The notes: generated by a model not told the origin, from the sequence alone. DNA of 32,988 nucleotides from Spirosoma utsteinense (GCF_014282275.1 NZ_VFIA01000049.1:1-32988); one strand, 5' to 3'. Counted from the stretch's first letter, positions 13,980-23,068 are shown. Numbers and translations: made by a program.

Positions 13980-14924
13980 TTACCAGGTGCGGGTTTTCAA
14001 ATAATCCTGAATCTGTTCCTTGGGGACGGGCAACTCGCTCACGTGGGCATTGAGCCATTGAGAGAAGTCTTTTTCGATATCGTCCGACCAGCGGGAGTCG
14101 ATCTGGCCGGGAGTGTATTTCTGCTCCCGCAGGCGCAGGTGGCCGAACATATCCCGTAAGCGAATGATCTCCGACGTTTTTACCACTTTTTCGGCCAGGT
14201 GCGGAGGAATGAAACAAACGCCCCCGTCGCGGCCCAGCACCACATCGCCGGGCATCACCATCACCTTCCCGATGCGGGTGGGGCGGTTGATGCCGACCAG
14301 TGTGGTGTTCAGGTTGCCCTCCGGATTGTGGTGCGACGGGTGGTAGCTGCGGAAGTAGGAGGTGAAGCCGCCAATCTCTTTGAGGCCGGCCACATCCCGA
14401 ACGGCTCCTTCGTAGACGATGCCGTTACCGGTTTTGGCGTAGATGGAGTTGCCGAGGTTGTCGCCAATGGTTGGTCCGTCTTCATGCATGCCGAACTGAT
14501 CGACCACATACACATCACCCTTGACGAGCATGTCGATTGGCCAGGCGTTCTGCGATTTTACCCGGCCATCTTTGGTGTGGCCTTTGTCGTCGGTAACCTT
14601 GTGAACGTCGGGTCGGCCGGGCATAAATGTAGCCGTCAGGGCACGGCCAACCAATACACTATCGGGGTTGATGGTTTGCCACTCGCCGGTGAACTGGTAC
14701 TTGTAATTTTCGCCTTTCAGGACCGACCAGGCTTCTTCCTGCGTGACGCGTTTCATGCGTTTCAGAATAGCGTCGGGTACTTTCGGACGCCCGTCGGCGA
14801 AACGTTCTCCTTTCCATTCGGGGGTCAGAAACAGGAGTTCTTCGCGGGAGATCTGCTGCCCCAGCGACACCGTTGCCTGCCCCATCAGGCATAGCAAAGC
14901 GGCTGTAATGACTATCAGCTTCAT
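13980..14924 (-). CDS. Exported RraA-family protein (HMG/CHA aldolase-like)
   Basis: The protein has 314 residues from ATG 14922-14924. A 12-codon upstream extension is open, but the chosen start gives a clean signal peptide MKLIVITAALLCLMGQATVS with a cut near residue 22. The core has the RraA fold signatures: GNSIYAKTGNGIVYEGAVRD with the Arg176-Asp177 pair that binds oxo-acid and metal in the aldolases, and GDVVLGRDGGVCFIPP near the end. Family members cleave 4-hydroxy-4-methyl-2-oxoglutarate or decarboxylate oxaloacetate; others act in sugar-acid pathways. Export is atypical. It pairs with the downstream dehydratase, which would make 2-keto-3-deoxy acids that an aldolase could split. That pairing is inference. 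Confidence 0.82.
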   Translation of the reverse strand: MKLIVITAALLCLMGQATVSLGQQISREELLFLTPEWKGERFADGRPKVPDAILKRMKRVTQEEAWSVLKGENYKYQFTGEWQTINPDSVLVGRALTATFMPGRPDVHKVTDDKGHTKDGRVKSQNAWPIDMLVKGDVYVVDQFGMHEDGPTIGDNLGNSIYAKTGNGIVYEGAVRDVAGLKEIGGFTSYFRSYHPSHHNPEGNLNTTLVGINRPTRIGKVMVMPGDVVLGRDGGVCFIPPHLAEKVVKTSEIIRLRDMFGHLRLREQKYTPGQIDSRWSDDIEKDFSQWLNAHVSELPVPKEQIQDYLKTRTW

Positions 14925-14995
14925 GAATAATAAGATGGTTTTAACAGGTTTGGAATACACCGCTACAAGGGATATGGAACGGTGATTCTACCCAC

Positions 14996-15009
14996 TTCAA
15001 CCGATTGAA
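14996..15009. promoter_or_regulatory. LacI-type operator candidate 1
   Basis: TTCAACCGATTGAA is a near-palindrome with core AACCGATT, which fits the AAnCGnTT pattern of LacI/GalR operators. The 10-mer CAACCGATTG recurs at two sites beside the lacI-type gene. It lies 72 bp upstream of the RraA-like gene, in position to control an internal promoter. Confidence 0.5.
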
Positions 15010-15059
15010 TTCTGGGTTGCACGCATGATCTGATCGGGATGGGCAGGCTTTGTTGCGTG

Positions 15060-15106
15060 GTTTACCCAACCCCTCTGTCGAACAAGAGGAAAGCGATTGA
15101 GTAAAC
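15060..15106 (-). terminator. Possible terminator hairpin after susD
   Basis: GTTTAC (15060-15065) pairs with GTAAAC (15101-15106), and inside it CCTCT (15072-15076) pairs with AGAGG (15085-15089). It begins 24 bp after the SusD stop. The stem is interrupted and lacks a U-tract, so attenuation is possible rather than certain. Confidence 0.3.
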
Positions 15107-15129
15107 TACGGGTGGTACATTCAGCCTGA

Positions 15130-16875
15130 TCAATAACCAGGGTTCTGCGGGAACCGGGGACCCGTGGTTACGAGGTCGATTTGCGACTGTGGAATCGGAC
15201 GGAGCACCTGAAAATCCTTGAAACCGGGCGTTGGGTTATATCTGGCCAACCGGGTTTTCAGTGTTTGTGTCCGAACCAGATCCTGCCAGCGGGTATATTC
15301 GCCATATAACTCACGCGTGCGCTCATCGAGCAAAAAGTCGATGGTCGCCTGTGCGGGCGTTATGGTCACGGCAGTTACCGCAGCTGTATTCTGGGCGGCT
15401 GTGTTGGTCGACCGAAAGGCCGCCCGCTGTCGAACCGCGTTGATCATCGCTGCGGCTTCCGTTGGCTTGTTATCTTTAATGTACGCTTCGGCGGCCAGGA
15501 GGTAGGTATCGGCCAGACGGAACAAAATATAGGGACGGTAGGACGATTCATTCACCGTCAGGCGATTGACGGCAACATACTTCGTCATCGTCGGGTGCAG
15601 GTCGGCGGTATACTGCGAGGGTGTCCAGATAACCCCTTTGAAAGCCCGGCGCTGCGCAACGGTAACCTCTACACCCGGCATCCAGAGGGCGGTATCCTGA
15701 CCCGTTACCAGCGTGCCGCGGGAGGTCGATACGGGCGTGGGCCGGTTGAAGATCCAGGCCGACTGGAAGGTTTTAAAATAGCGTGAATCGTTGACCCGCT
15801 CACCGAAGGCCGTATTCAGGGTGTAGTTGGTTGGGCGGAACCGACGAAATGGACGGCCATTCCGGGTATCCCGGTCCATGACCGCCACGGTGTTGGTAGG
15901 CGCACCCGGTATGCCCGCATTCACGTTGATTGCCTGGGTATAGAGGGCTACCCAGAAGAAATTAGTGCGGTTTTCCTTGTTCCCGCTGGCGATTTGCGGG
16001 GAGTTGTTGAACTGGCTCTCGGCGTAGCTTGGGTCGGTATTCCGGTCGACGGTAAACAGGACCTCTTTGCCGTATTCGTTACCTTCCCGGTGAACATTGG
16101 CGAAGTCCTGCTCCAGACCAAGGCTGTAGGTCGCCTGGTTGTCGATCAGTGATTTGGCTGTAGCAGCGGCCATCTGGAAATCGGTTGGCTGGGCGGCTGT
16201 CGACCAGCCGCGGGTGAGGTAGGCTTTTGCCAGCAAATGCAGGGCCGCCGGTTTGGTTGCCCGCCCTTTCGACTGGTTCGACGTGTTGGGCAACTCCTGC
16301 GACGCTTCGGTCAGATCCTTGATGATGGCCGCATATACATCGGCAATGGGTTGCCGGGTGGCCGATGTCGTGGGTACTTCGATAAACTCCAGGTTCAGGG
16401 GAATATCCCCGAATGTCTTGACGAGTTCGAAGTAGAAAAAGCCGCGCAGGAATTTGGCCTCGGCGAGCAGGGCTGTCCGGCGGGCAGGGTCGACGTTTGC
16501 CGTAGGGCCAAACTTCAGTACGCCATTCAGGTTATTGATGGCCTGATAGCAGTTGTTCCAGATACCCGACACCGACCCTTCGGAAGGTAGAATATTGGTA
16601 TACTGGAAATAGGTCGTATTCCCGTCACTGGCACCCAGCATCGACTCATCGGTACCGGCATTGGCCGTATAGGTGAAGCCTTCCGATCCCCAGAAGAAGC
16701 GCATGATCGAATACGAAGCGGTTATGCCCCCTTCCAGCCCACCCGCCGTCGCGAAAAACTCGGGCCCTAACTCCGACCTGAATTCCTGCTCAAGAACATT
16801 CTGGCAGCTGGTTGAGAGCATGGCCGTCAGGGCCAGACTCAAGCCACCTATTTTTAAATATTTATTGATTTTCAT
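15130..16875 (-). CDS. SusD/RagB-family glycan-binding lipoprotein
   Basis: The protein has 581 residues with a lipoprotein signal ending MLSTSC (acylated Cys24), so it is anchored on the outer membrane surface. SusD features are present: an N-terminal region with SIWNNCYQAINNLN-like helices (GIWNNCYQAINNLNGVLKF), AEAKFLRGFFYFELVKTFGDIPL, the helical repeat around AALHLLAKAYL, and the C-terminal RLADTYLLAAEAYIKDNKPTEAAAMIN and LDERTRELYGEYTRWQDLVRT. It binds oligosaccharide and acts as the lid of the SusC importer. It follows susC after 38 bp. Given the GH67, GH43 and CE2-like neighbours, substituted xylan fragments are the likely ligand, but specificity cannot be read from sequence. Confidence 0.96.
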   Translation of the reverse strand: MKINKYLKIGGLSLALTAMLSTSCQNVLEQEFRSELGPEFFATAGGLEGGITASYSIMRFFWGSEGFTYTANAGTDESMLGASDGNTTYFQYTNILPSEGSVSGIWNNCYQAINNLNGVLKFGPTANVDPARRTALLAEAKFLRGFFYFELVKTFGDIPLNLEFIEVPTTSATRQPIADVYAAIIKDLTEASQELPNTSNQSKGRATKPAALHLLAKAYLTRGWSTAAQPTDFQMAAATAKSLIDNQATYSLGLEQDFANVHREGNEYGKEVLFTVDRNTDPSYAESQFNNSPQIASGNKENRTNFFWVALYTQAINVNAGIPGAPTNTVAVMDRDTRNGRPFRRFRPTNYTLNTAFGERVNDSRYFKTFQSAWIFNRPTPVSTSRGTLVTGQDTALWMPGVEVTVAQRRAFKGVIWTPSQYTADLHPTMTKYVAVNRLTVNESSYRPYILFRLADTYLLAAEAYIKDNKPTEAAAMINAVRQRAAFRSTNTAAQNTAAVTAVTITPAQATIDFLLDERTRELYGEYTRWQDLVRTQTLKTRLARYNPTPGFKDFQVLRPIPQSQIDLVTTGPRFPQNPGY

Positions 16876-16913
16876 GGGATTATACCTGTCGTTTTCTGAA
16901 ATGAAACCGTTGA

Positions 16914-19900
16914 TTAAAATCTGAGATTGATACCGACCAGTAGCTGACGGGTAGGCGGGGTTGTAAGGCCGACGGTAATGGCCCGGTTGTTATTGACACC
17001 CGTGCCGGCCGCAGCTCCCTGCGTTGGTACAGCCCCGCCCACGCCCGTTCCTTCCGGGTCTATACCCAGCCCATCCCGAACGAAGGGTGAATAGATCAGA
17101 AATGGATTGCGCGAAGAGAGGTAGATACGTGCCGACGCGAATCCGGCCTTTTTCAGCACGTTGCCGGGGAGGGTATACCCCAGGTTGATGCTCTGCATGC
17201 GAATGAACGAGCCGTCATAATAACCCAGGGTCGACGAGTAGTTGATACGGTCGCCGGGTGCGGGTTGCGGGAACGCATTGGTTGGGTTGGCAGGTGTCCA
17301 GTAATCGAACCGGGGCTGGTTTACCCGACCGTTGTTGAGGAAGGCATAGCCCGTCCCTGTTCCATCCGACTGATAGTAGGTGGCGACCAGCGTATTGCCG
17401 ATCCGGGCGTTTATCGACGCGGTCAAATCCCAGTTTTTATAGCTGAACCGGTTCGTCATCCCGCCAATCCATTTGGGCTGGAACGATCCCACAATCGAGC
17501 GGTCGGCGTCGGTGATGGCTCCGTCGCCGTTAAGGTCCTGAAGTTTGATCTGGCCGGGGAGGGCATTGAATCCGGCTGCCACGTCGGTTTCATTCGTCTG
17601 CCAGATACCGATCTTGTTGTAGTCATAAATGACGTTGATGGGTTGTCCCACAAACCAGCCGTTACCGATGTCCTGCGTTTTGCTGGGGTCTTCCAGCGCC
17701 AGAATCTTCTCGCGGTTGATGGCAAAATTCAGGTCAGTGGTCCATTTGAAGCCCGAACTGGTATTGACGTTCACCGTGTTCAGGGCCACTTCTATACCCT
17801 TACCCTGGGTTTTGGCGGCATTGGTCCAGTAGCTGTTGGCCCCATTGCTCAGCGGCAGGTTCTTCTGCACGAGCAGCTTGTCGGTGGTTTGCTGGTAGAG
17901 ATCGATCGATCCACTCACCCGGTTACCGAACAGGCCAAAATCAACCCCAACGTTTACGTTGCTCGTCGATTCCCACTGCAACTGACCATTTCCCAGTGAG
18001 CTGACAAAATAACCCAGTGCGTTTACCGTGCCGAAGTTGTAGCGGTTGGTTGACAGGCTGCCGCGTGTGGCACCCGCCGGAATTCCCTGATTTCCTGTTA
18101 TACCGTAGCCTGCCCGCAGCTTCAGGTTAGACACCCAGGTGGCACTCTTCATGAATTCTTCATTGCTGATATTCCAGCCCACCGCAAAGGCGGGGTAGTT
18201 GAGCCAGGTGCCACCGGGGAAAACCGACGAACCATCCCGGCGGAAGGTAGCCGTGAGCAAATACCGGTCAGAAAATACGTAGTTGACCCGGGCCATCATC
18301 GAAACCAGACCACTGCGACTAAAGCTGTTGTTGCCGCCCGCCGGTACGACCGGAGTGCCACTGGCCAGGTTCAGGTTGTAATACTGGATATAGTCGGCGG
18401 GTAAGCCGGTAGCCTCGACCCGGTTGGTGAAGCCCCGGTCCTGCTGAACACCATACAATCCCGTAAACGTCAGGTGATGTTTTTCGGCCAGCATTTTGTC
18501 ATACGTCACGATATTGTCGACCGTGTACCGGTAGGATTCGCCATTTTGAACGGCTGCGCTGTTCTGGGTTGGCAGGGTCGAGCCGGGGTTGATGATGGTG
18601 TTGGGGCCGATGTACTGACCAAAGTTCTCCTGCCGGAAGTCGAGCCCAACGTTAAGCCGGTATTTAAGGCCGTCGATGATCTGTACTTCGCCGTACAGAC
18701 TGTTGAAGGTCGTAATCCGGCGTCGGCGCTGGACGATGGCGTTGGCATCGTTCAGGGTAACCGGGTTCATCGACGACAGTTCATCCACCGTGCCACGCAG
18801 GGGGCGCAGGTTTGGCGTACCATCGTCGTTGACAGGCGAAGTCAGTGGGCTAAGCCTCAGTGTGTTGTAAATGGGGTTTATTCCTTCGCCCTTCGTATAG
18901 TTGAGGTTGCTCAGGTTAGTTAATCCTACCTTAACTCGGTTGCCGATTTTGGTATCGATAGACGTGCGCAGGGAGAAGCGCTCGAACGACTGGCCTGTAA
19001 TGACCCCCGTTTCTTTAAAATAACCGCCGGAAACCCCGTACTGTGTGTTTTCTGTGCCGCCCGATACGCTCAGTTCATTGCTGGTCACGAAGCCTTTTTT
19101 ATACAACAGGTCTTGCCAGTTCGTTGATGTACCGGCTGCAATACCCGCCGTCTCGTCGGGCGAGTATCCGGCGCTGTACTGTGCCAGGTCACGCATAGCC
19201 TTGAATTCCGATCCATTCAGCATGTCATACTGCCCCAGGATGGTGTTCTGGCCGGCGTAGGCATTGTAGCTGATGACGGGTTTGCCGACGCGCCCGCGTT
19301 TGGTGGTGATGATAAGCACCCCGTTGGAGCCACGCGAGCCGTAGATGGCCGTTGCCGAGGCATCTTTCAGGATGTCCATTGTTGCGATGTCGTCGGTGTT
19401 GAGGTCGTTCAGGTTACCGCCGTACGGTACGCCATCGACCACGATCAGCGCATCGTTCGAGCCGCTCAGCGAGCGGTTACCCCGAATCCGGAGTTGTGCG
19501 CCGGCACCCGGTGCAGTACCGGTTCGGGCCAGGTCAACCCCGGCGGCCCGGCCAGCCAAGGCCTGTAATACGTTGGCTGCCGGAATTTCCTTGAGCGCTC
19601 TGGAGTCGAGCGACACGACCGAACCGGTCAGGTCAGACCGGCGCTGGGTACCATACCCCACGACGACGACTTCGCTGAGCTGGCTGTCGGAGGGAGTCAG
19701 CTGCACCCGCAGTTCGGCGGTAGCGCTGGAGACGGTCACTTCTTTGCGTTCGTAGCCCACCAGCGACAGGACCAGTACATTGCCGGGTTCGGCAGCCAGC
19801 GTAAAACGGCCTTCGGCGTCGGCCGCTGTACCCCGCTGGGTGTTCTTGATCAGAATACTGACGCCGGGCAGCGGCTGTTCATTTTCGTCAAGGACGAGCC

Positions 19901-20045
19901 CTCTCAACTGGGGCGTTTGCGCCCACGCGACTGACCAGGCGTTACCGGTTAGTAGTAACAGAAGAAGGCTTACGGACAGCCATCGATGCAAGATTGTACG
20001 GTTTGTCGATGAAGGGGGCAATAGAGGTAATTGTGTCGATGCCAT
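16914..20045 (-). CDS. SusC/RagA-family TonB-dependent outer-membrane transporter
   Basis: The protein has 1043 residues from ATG 20043-20045. The signal peptide ends at about residue 42 (AWSVAWAQ). The carboxypeptidase-regulatory-like domain at 46-118 (LRGLVLDENEQPLPGVSILI) is followed by the TonB-box/SusC signature VVVVGYGTQRRSDLTGSV (126-143). The plug covers about 145-255, including LRIRGNRSLSGSNDALIVVDG and ATAIYGSRGSNGVLIITTKR. The rest is a beta-barrel ending in the aromatic TRQLLVGINLRF. It imports oligosaccharides across the outer membrane with SusD, powered by TonB. It is the first gene of the minus-strand PUL operon and faces the LacI-type regulator across a 439-bp control region. 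Confidence 0.97.
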   Translation of the reverse strand: MASTQLPLLPPSSTNRTILHRWLSVSLLLLLLTGNAWSVAWAQTPQLRGLVLDENEQPLPGVSILIKNTQRGTAADAEGRFTLAAEPGNVLVLSLVGYERKEVTVSSATAELRVQLTPSDSQLSEVVVVGYGTQRRSDLTGSVVSLDSRALKEIPAANVLQALAGRAAGVDLARTGTAPGAGAQLRIRGNRSLSGSNDALIVVDGVPYGGNLNDLNTDDIATMDILKDASATAIYGSRGSNGVLIITTKRGRVGKPVISYNAYAGQNTILGQYDMLNGSEFKAMRDLAQYSAGYSPDETAGIAAGTSTNWQDLLYKKGFVTSNELSVSGGTENTQYGVSGGYFKETGVITGQSFERFSLRTSIDTKIGNRVKVGLTNLSNLNYTKGEGINPIYNTLRLSPLTSPVNDDGTPNLRPLRGTVDELSSMNPVTLNDANAIVQRRRRITTFNSLYGEVQIIDGLKYRLNVGLDFRQENFGQYIGPNTIINPGSTLPTQNSAAVQNGESYRYTVDNIVTYDKMLAEKHHLTFTGLYGVQQDRGFTNRVEATGLPADYIQYYNLNLASGTPVVPAGGNNSFSRSGLVSMMARVNYVFSDRYLLTATFRRDGSSVFPGGTWLNYPAFAVGWNISNEEFMKSATWVSNLKLRAGYGITGNQGIPAGATRGSLSTNRYNFGTVNALGYFVSSLGNGQLQWESTSNVNVGVDFGLFGNRVSGSIDLYQQTTDKLLVQKNLPLSNGANSYWTNAAKTQGKGIEVALNTVNVNTSSGFKWTTDLNFAINREKILALEDPSKTQDIGNGWFVGQPINVIYDYNKIGIWQTNETDVAAGFNALPGQIKLQDLNGDGAITDADRSIVGSFQPKWIGGMTNRFSYKNWDLTASINARIGNTLVATYYQSDGTGTGYAFLNNGRVNQPRFDYWTPANPTNAFPQPAPGDRINYSSTLGYYDGSFIRMQSINLGYTLPGNVLKKAGFASARIYLSSRNPFLIYSPFVRDGLGIDPEGTGVGGAVPTQGAAAGTGVNNNRAITVGLTTPPTRQLLVGINLRF

Positions 20046-20231
20046 AAACGAAGAGGGATTTGATGTAAGTCAATTATGATTTTGCGTAGGGTAGGCAGGC
20101 CCAATAGTACATATAAAGTTACAATGCTCTGATTTTCAGTATATTGTATCAATAGTTGGTAGACTGTATTCAGATTGCGCAAAGCCATTGACAACTTTCG
20201 GGTATAAACTTCCGGTTAATTTTTTATTAAA

Positions 20232-20243
20232 GCAATCGGTTGC
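20232..20243. promoter_or_regulatory. LacI-type operator candidate 2
   Basis: GCAATCGGTTGC has the core AATCGGTT, which fits AAnCGnTT. Its reverse complement GCAACCGATTGC shares CAACCGATTG with the sites at 14998 and 20408. It lies about 187 bp upstream of susC. Confidence 0.5.
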
Positions 20244-20407
20244 ATAACAATTTTTTATGAGAAAAATTTAATAGTTGTCTCAGAGAATGGTAGTAGTAAA
20301 TATGAATTAAATGAGGTAGTTATTACATAATACCCTTAAAGTTCACGACCTTAATTAGATTTTTGCCTGAAAGTAGGGTTTACCCTAAGTTCTTTGAATG
20401 GAATTAT

Positions 20408-20418
20408 CAACCGATTGC
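20408..20418. promoter_or_regulatory. LacI-type operator candidate 3
   Basis: CAACCGATTGC has core AACCGATT and lies 67-77 bp upstream of the regulator's ATG, a suitable position for autoregulation. With candidate 2, 176 bp away, DNA looping is conceivable. Confidence 0.5.
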
Positions 20419-20484
20419 AAGCGTGTTCCGTTTATTAAGTTGTAATTTGCCACACCGTACTACACACAGCAACTATCAGGAAAA

Positions 20485-21507
20485 ATGGAGAAGGACGTTA
20501 CGATCTATGATATCGCTAAACTGCTGCAACTATCACCGGCCACCGTCAGCAGAGCCTTAAATGATCATCCAGCCATAAATAGTAATACGAAAGTTATCAT
20601 TGCCAGCAAAGCCAAGGAGATGGGCTACCGCTCCAACATGTTTGCCAGCAACCTGCGACGCCAGCGAACCAGCACGATCGGGGTCATTGTACCCCGGCTG
20701 GATAGTGCGTTTATGTCGACCGTGCTGGCCGGCATGGAGAAGGTAGCTAACGAGGCTAACTATAACCTGATCATTAGCCAGTCACTCGAATCGTTCAAAA
20801 AAGAGGTAGCCAACACAAAAACCATGTTCGACAGCCGGGTCGACGGGCTGCTGGTATCGTTGGCCTCGGATACCGAAAATCTGGATCACTTCAATACGTT
20901 TTTCCGGAAGGGCATTCCCATGATTCTTTTCGACCGGGTTATAGAGCAAAAAAACTGTACCAACATCGTGATCGATAATGTGAAGGCGGGCTATGAAGCT
21001 ACGGCGCATCTGATCGACCAGGGCTGTCGGCGAATCATGCACATCACCGGCAGCATCAAACGAAATGTTTACGCCGATCGGCTCAAGGGATACCGGCTTG
21101 CGCTGATGGATCACGGCCTGGAAGGCGCAGATGAGCTGGTGAAGATCACCAACCTGACTCGTGAAGATGGCGTACAGGCCGCAGCAGACATCCAGCAAAT
21201 GAATTCGCCACCAGACGGGCTGTTCGTCGCCAGTGACTTCTGCGCCGTAAGTTGCATGGGTGCCCTGATGCAGGCCGGGGTTTCTATCCCCGACGATATG
21301 GCGGTGGTGGGTTTCAACGACGATCCCGTAGCCCAGGTAATTCAGCCCAGTCTGACCACCATTCACTACCCTGGCCAGGAGATGGGCGAAATTGCCGCGC
21401 AAAGTCTGATCAATCACTTAAATGGCCTGTTACGTATCAATACCACCAATACCATTCTGCTGAACTACGAACTGATCGTTCGCAAATCGTCCCAGCGGCA
21501 TCTGTAA
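20485..21507 (+). CDS. LacI/GalR-family transcriptional regulator
   Basis: The protein has 340 residues, the family's normal length, with ATG at 20485. The N-terminal helix-turn-helix (VTIYDIAKLLQLSPATVSRA, about 5-24) and hinge helix (ASNLRRQRTSTIGVIVP) are clear. The periplasmic-binding-protein-like effector domain follows, with RVDGLLVSL, DNVKAGYEATAHLIDQGCRRI, DGLFVASDF and the closing MAVVGFNDDPVAQVIQPSLTT. It should bind palindromes with a central CG and respond to a sugar or sugar acid. It is transcribed away from susC and directly ahead of GH43. Three CAACCGATTG-core sites nearby are its likely targets, including its own promoter. Whether it represses or activates cannot be told. Confidence 0.95.
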   Translation: MEKDVTIYDIAKLLQLSPATVSRALNDHPAINSNTKVIIASKAKEMGYRSNMFASNLRRQRTSTIGVIVPRLDSAFMSTVLAGMEKVANEANYNLIISQSLESFKKEVANTKTMFDSRVDGLLVSLASDTENLDHFNTFFRKGIPMILFDRVIEQKNCTNIVIDNVKAGYEATAHLIDQGCRRIMHITGSIKRNVYADRLKGYRLALMDHGLEGADELVKITNLTREDGVQAAADIQQMNSPPDGLFVASDFCAVSCMGALMQAGVSIPDDMAVVGFNDDPVAQVIQPSLTTIHYPGQEMGEIAAQSLINHLNGLLRINTTNTILLNYELIVRKSSQRHL

Positions 21508-21540
21508 GCTTACATTTATCCTGATCAAATAACCCTGTAC

Positions 21541-22599
21541 ATGACTGTTTCTGCTAAAACCGCCCTGGGCGCTCTGGCCCTGCTCGCTTCCGGCTTCACC
21601 GCGGCCGTATGTCAACCCGCCAAACCGAATCCGGCCAAACCTAAACCGCTGGTCAGCCATATCTACACGGCCGACCCGTCGGCTCACGTGTTCAATGGCA
21701 AACTATACATTTACCCCTCCCATGACGTGGAAGGCAACGTGGCCGAAGATGATGAGGGGGCTCATTTTAATATGCGGGATTACCATATTTTGTCGATGGA
21801 TAACATCGGCGGAAAAGTGACCGACCACGGCGTTGCCCTCGATCTGAAAGATATTCCCTGGGCAGGCCGCCAGCTGTGGGCGCCGGATGCTGCCTACAAG
21901 AATGGTACCTATTACCTGTACTTTCCCGTCAAGGACAAACAGGATGTGTTCCGGATGGGGGTGGCAACCAGCAAATCGCCGACCGGCCCCTTCAAAGCCG
22001 AGCCGAAACCGATTCCGGGGAGCTACAGCATCGATCCGGCAGTTTTTACGGATACCGATGGAAAGTCGTACATGTACCTAGGTGGAATCTGGGGTGGGCA
22101 GCTCCAGCGCTGGCATACGGGAACGTATGAAGCGAATGGCTCCAAAACGGATTTGAAGAAAGACAATGAGCCAGCCCTGAGCGCTAAAGTGGCCCGCCTG
22201 AGCAACGATATGCTCACGTTCGATGAGCCGTTGAAAGACATACAGATTCTGGACAAAGAAGGAAAACCCCTGCTGGGTGGCGATCATGACCGGCGCTTTT
22301 TCGAAGGCGGCTGGATGCACAAATACAAAGACAAATATTACTTCTCGTACTCGACCGGCGACACGCATTTTCTGGCCTATGCCACCGGCGATTCTCCCTA
22401 CGGACCGTTCACCTACCAGGGTGTGCTGATGAACCCCGTAACCGGCTGGACGACCCACCACTCGATCGTTGAGTTCAAAGGCAAATGGTATATTTTCTAC
22501 CACGACGTTGAACTGACGGGTAAAACGCACCTGCGCAACGTTAAAGTGCGGGAAATCACCCGGAAGCCCGACGGCACGTTCGTTACCATCACCCCTTAA
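21541..22599 (+). CDS. GH43-family glycoside hydrolase, exported
   Basis: The protein has 352 residues with a signal peptide (hydrophobic 7-23, MTVSAKTALGALALLASGFT). The five-bladed propeller family GH43 is indicated by the three carboxylates in their usual settings: base Asp45 in TADPSAHVF, Asp165 in SIDPAVFTDTDGKSYMYLGG and acid Glu255 in FFEGGWMHK. Late motifs YYFSYSTGD and WTTHHSIVEFKGKWYIFYHD also fit. Typical activities are beta-xylosidase and alpha-L-arabinofuranosidase. With GH67 and a CE2-like esterase in the locus, trimming of xylo-oligosaccharides is likely. There is no extra carbohydrate-binding module. It begins 33 bp after the LacI-type gene and is probably co-transcribed with it. 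Confidence 0.92.
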   Translation: MTVSAKTALGALALLASGFTAAVCQPAKPNPAKPKPLVSHIYTADPSAHVFNGKLYIYPSHDVEGNVAEDDEGAHFNMRDYHILSMDNIGGKVTDHGVALDLKDIPWAGRQLWAPDAAYKNGTYYLYFPVKDKQDVFRMGVATSKSPTGPFKAEPKPIPGSYSIDPAVFTDTDGKSYMYLGGIWGGQLQRWHTGTYEANGSKTDLKKDNEPALSAKVARLSNDMLTFDEPLKDIQILDKEGKPLLGGDHDRRFFEGGWMHKYKDKYYFSYSTGDTHFLAYATGDSPYGPFTYQGVLMNPVTGWTTHHSIVEFKGKWYIFYHDVELTGKTHLRNVKVREITRKPDGTFVTITP

Positions 22600-22656
22600 C
22601 AGCTACCCGGAAATCGTTGCTTTATGGCGTCATCTTTTCCGATATTCCCTTAAAAA

Positions 22657-22694
22657 AAGCTGTCTTCCGTGATATATGTCACGGAAGACAGCTT
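22657..22694 (-). terminator. Perfect 16-bp hairpin with T-tract on the minus strand
   Basis: AAGCTGTCTTCCGTGA (22657-22672) pairs exactly with 22679-22694 around loop TATATG. Seven A residues precede it on the plus strand, so read on the minus strand it is an ideal intrinsic terminator with a U-run, although both flanking genes are on the plus strand. It may block antisense transcription towards GH43, or serve as a 3' end for GH43 without a U-tract. Confidence 0.6.
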
Positions 22695-22740
22695 CACGAA
22701 CGGGTAGATTTGGTGCAGAAACTAAACGCTGCACAAGTCG

Positions 22741-23046
22741 ATGAAGAACCTTCTCAACTCAATTTTTGGCCGATCGGAAGACACCACTATCACCGATGTT
22801 TTAACACAGGGAGCCGTGTTGATCGACGTTCGCTCGGCGGGCGAGTTTGCCGGTGGGCACGCAGCCGGGGCGATCAATATTCCCCTGGATGAGCTTGACC
22901 GTAAATCAGGGCAGATAAAAAGTTACCAGAAACCCATTGTTCTTTGTTGTGCCTCCGGTATGCGGAGCGCCCGAGCCAAAGCATTACTGACCGGGAAAGG
23001 TATTCCTGATCTTTACGATGCCGGAAGCTGGCGTAACCTGAAGTAG
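22741..23046 (+). CDS. Rhodanese-like sulfurtransferase
   Basis: This is a single rhodanese domain of 101 residues, with ATG at 22741. The family features are LIDVRSAGEFAGGHAAGAIN (27-46) and the active-site loop CCASGMRSA with catalytic Cys70. It should carry persulfide sulfur in the cytoplasm; no signal peptide is present. There is no evident link to xylan use, and it is isolated between two hairpins (22657-22694 and 23069-23103), so it is probably transcribed independently and sits here by chance. The loop's extra Cys69 next to the catalytic residue is notable but not rare. Confidence 0.92.
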   Translation: MKNLLNSIFGRSEDTTITDVLTQGAVLIDVRSAGEFAGGHAAGAINIPLDELDRKSGQIKSYQKPIVLCCASGMRSARAKALLTGKGIPDLYDAGSWRNLK

Positions 23047-23068
23047 ACTTTTCTAACCTGACTTAACC

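Larger units (their letters stand above)
20046..20484. promoter_or_regulatory. Divergent control region between susC and the LacI regulator
   Basis: This 439-bp AT-rich gap contains no credible gene. It must hold promoters for both directions. Two LacI-type operator candidates lie at 20232-20243 and 20408-20418. I see no exact TAnnTTTG element; TGTAATTTG around 20442-20450 is the nearest on the plus strand. The size leaves room for a long leader on either mRNA. Confidence 0.7.
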
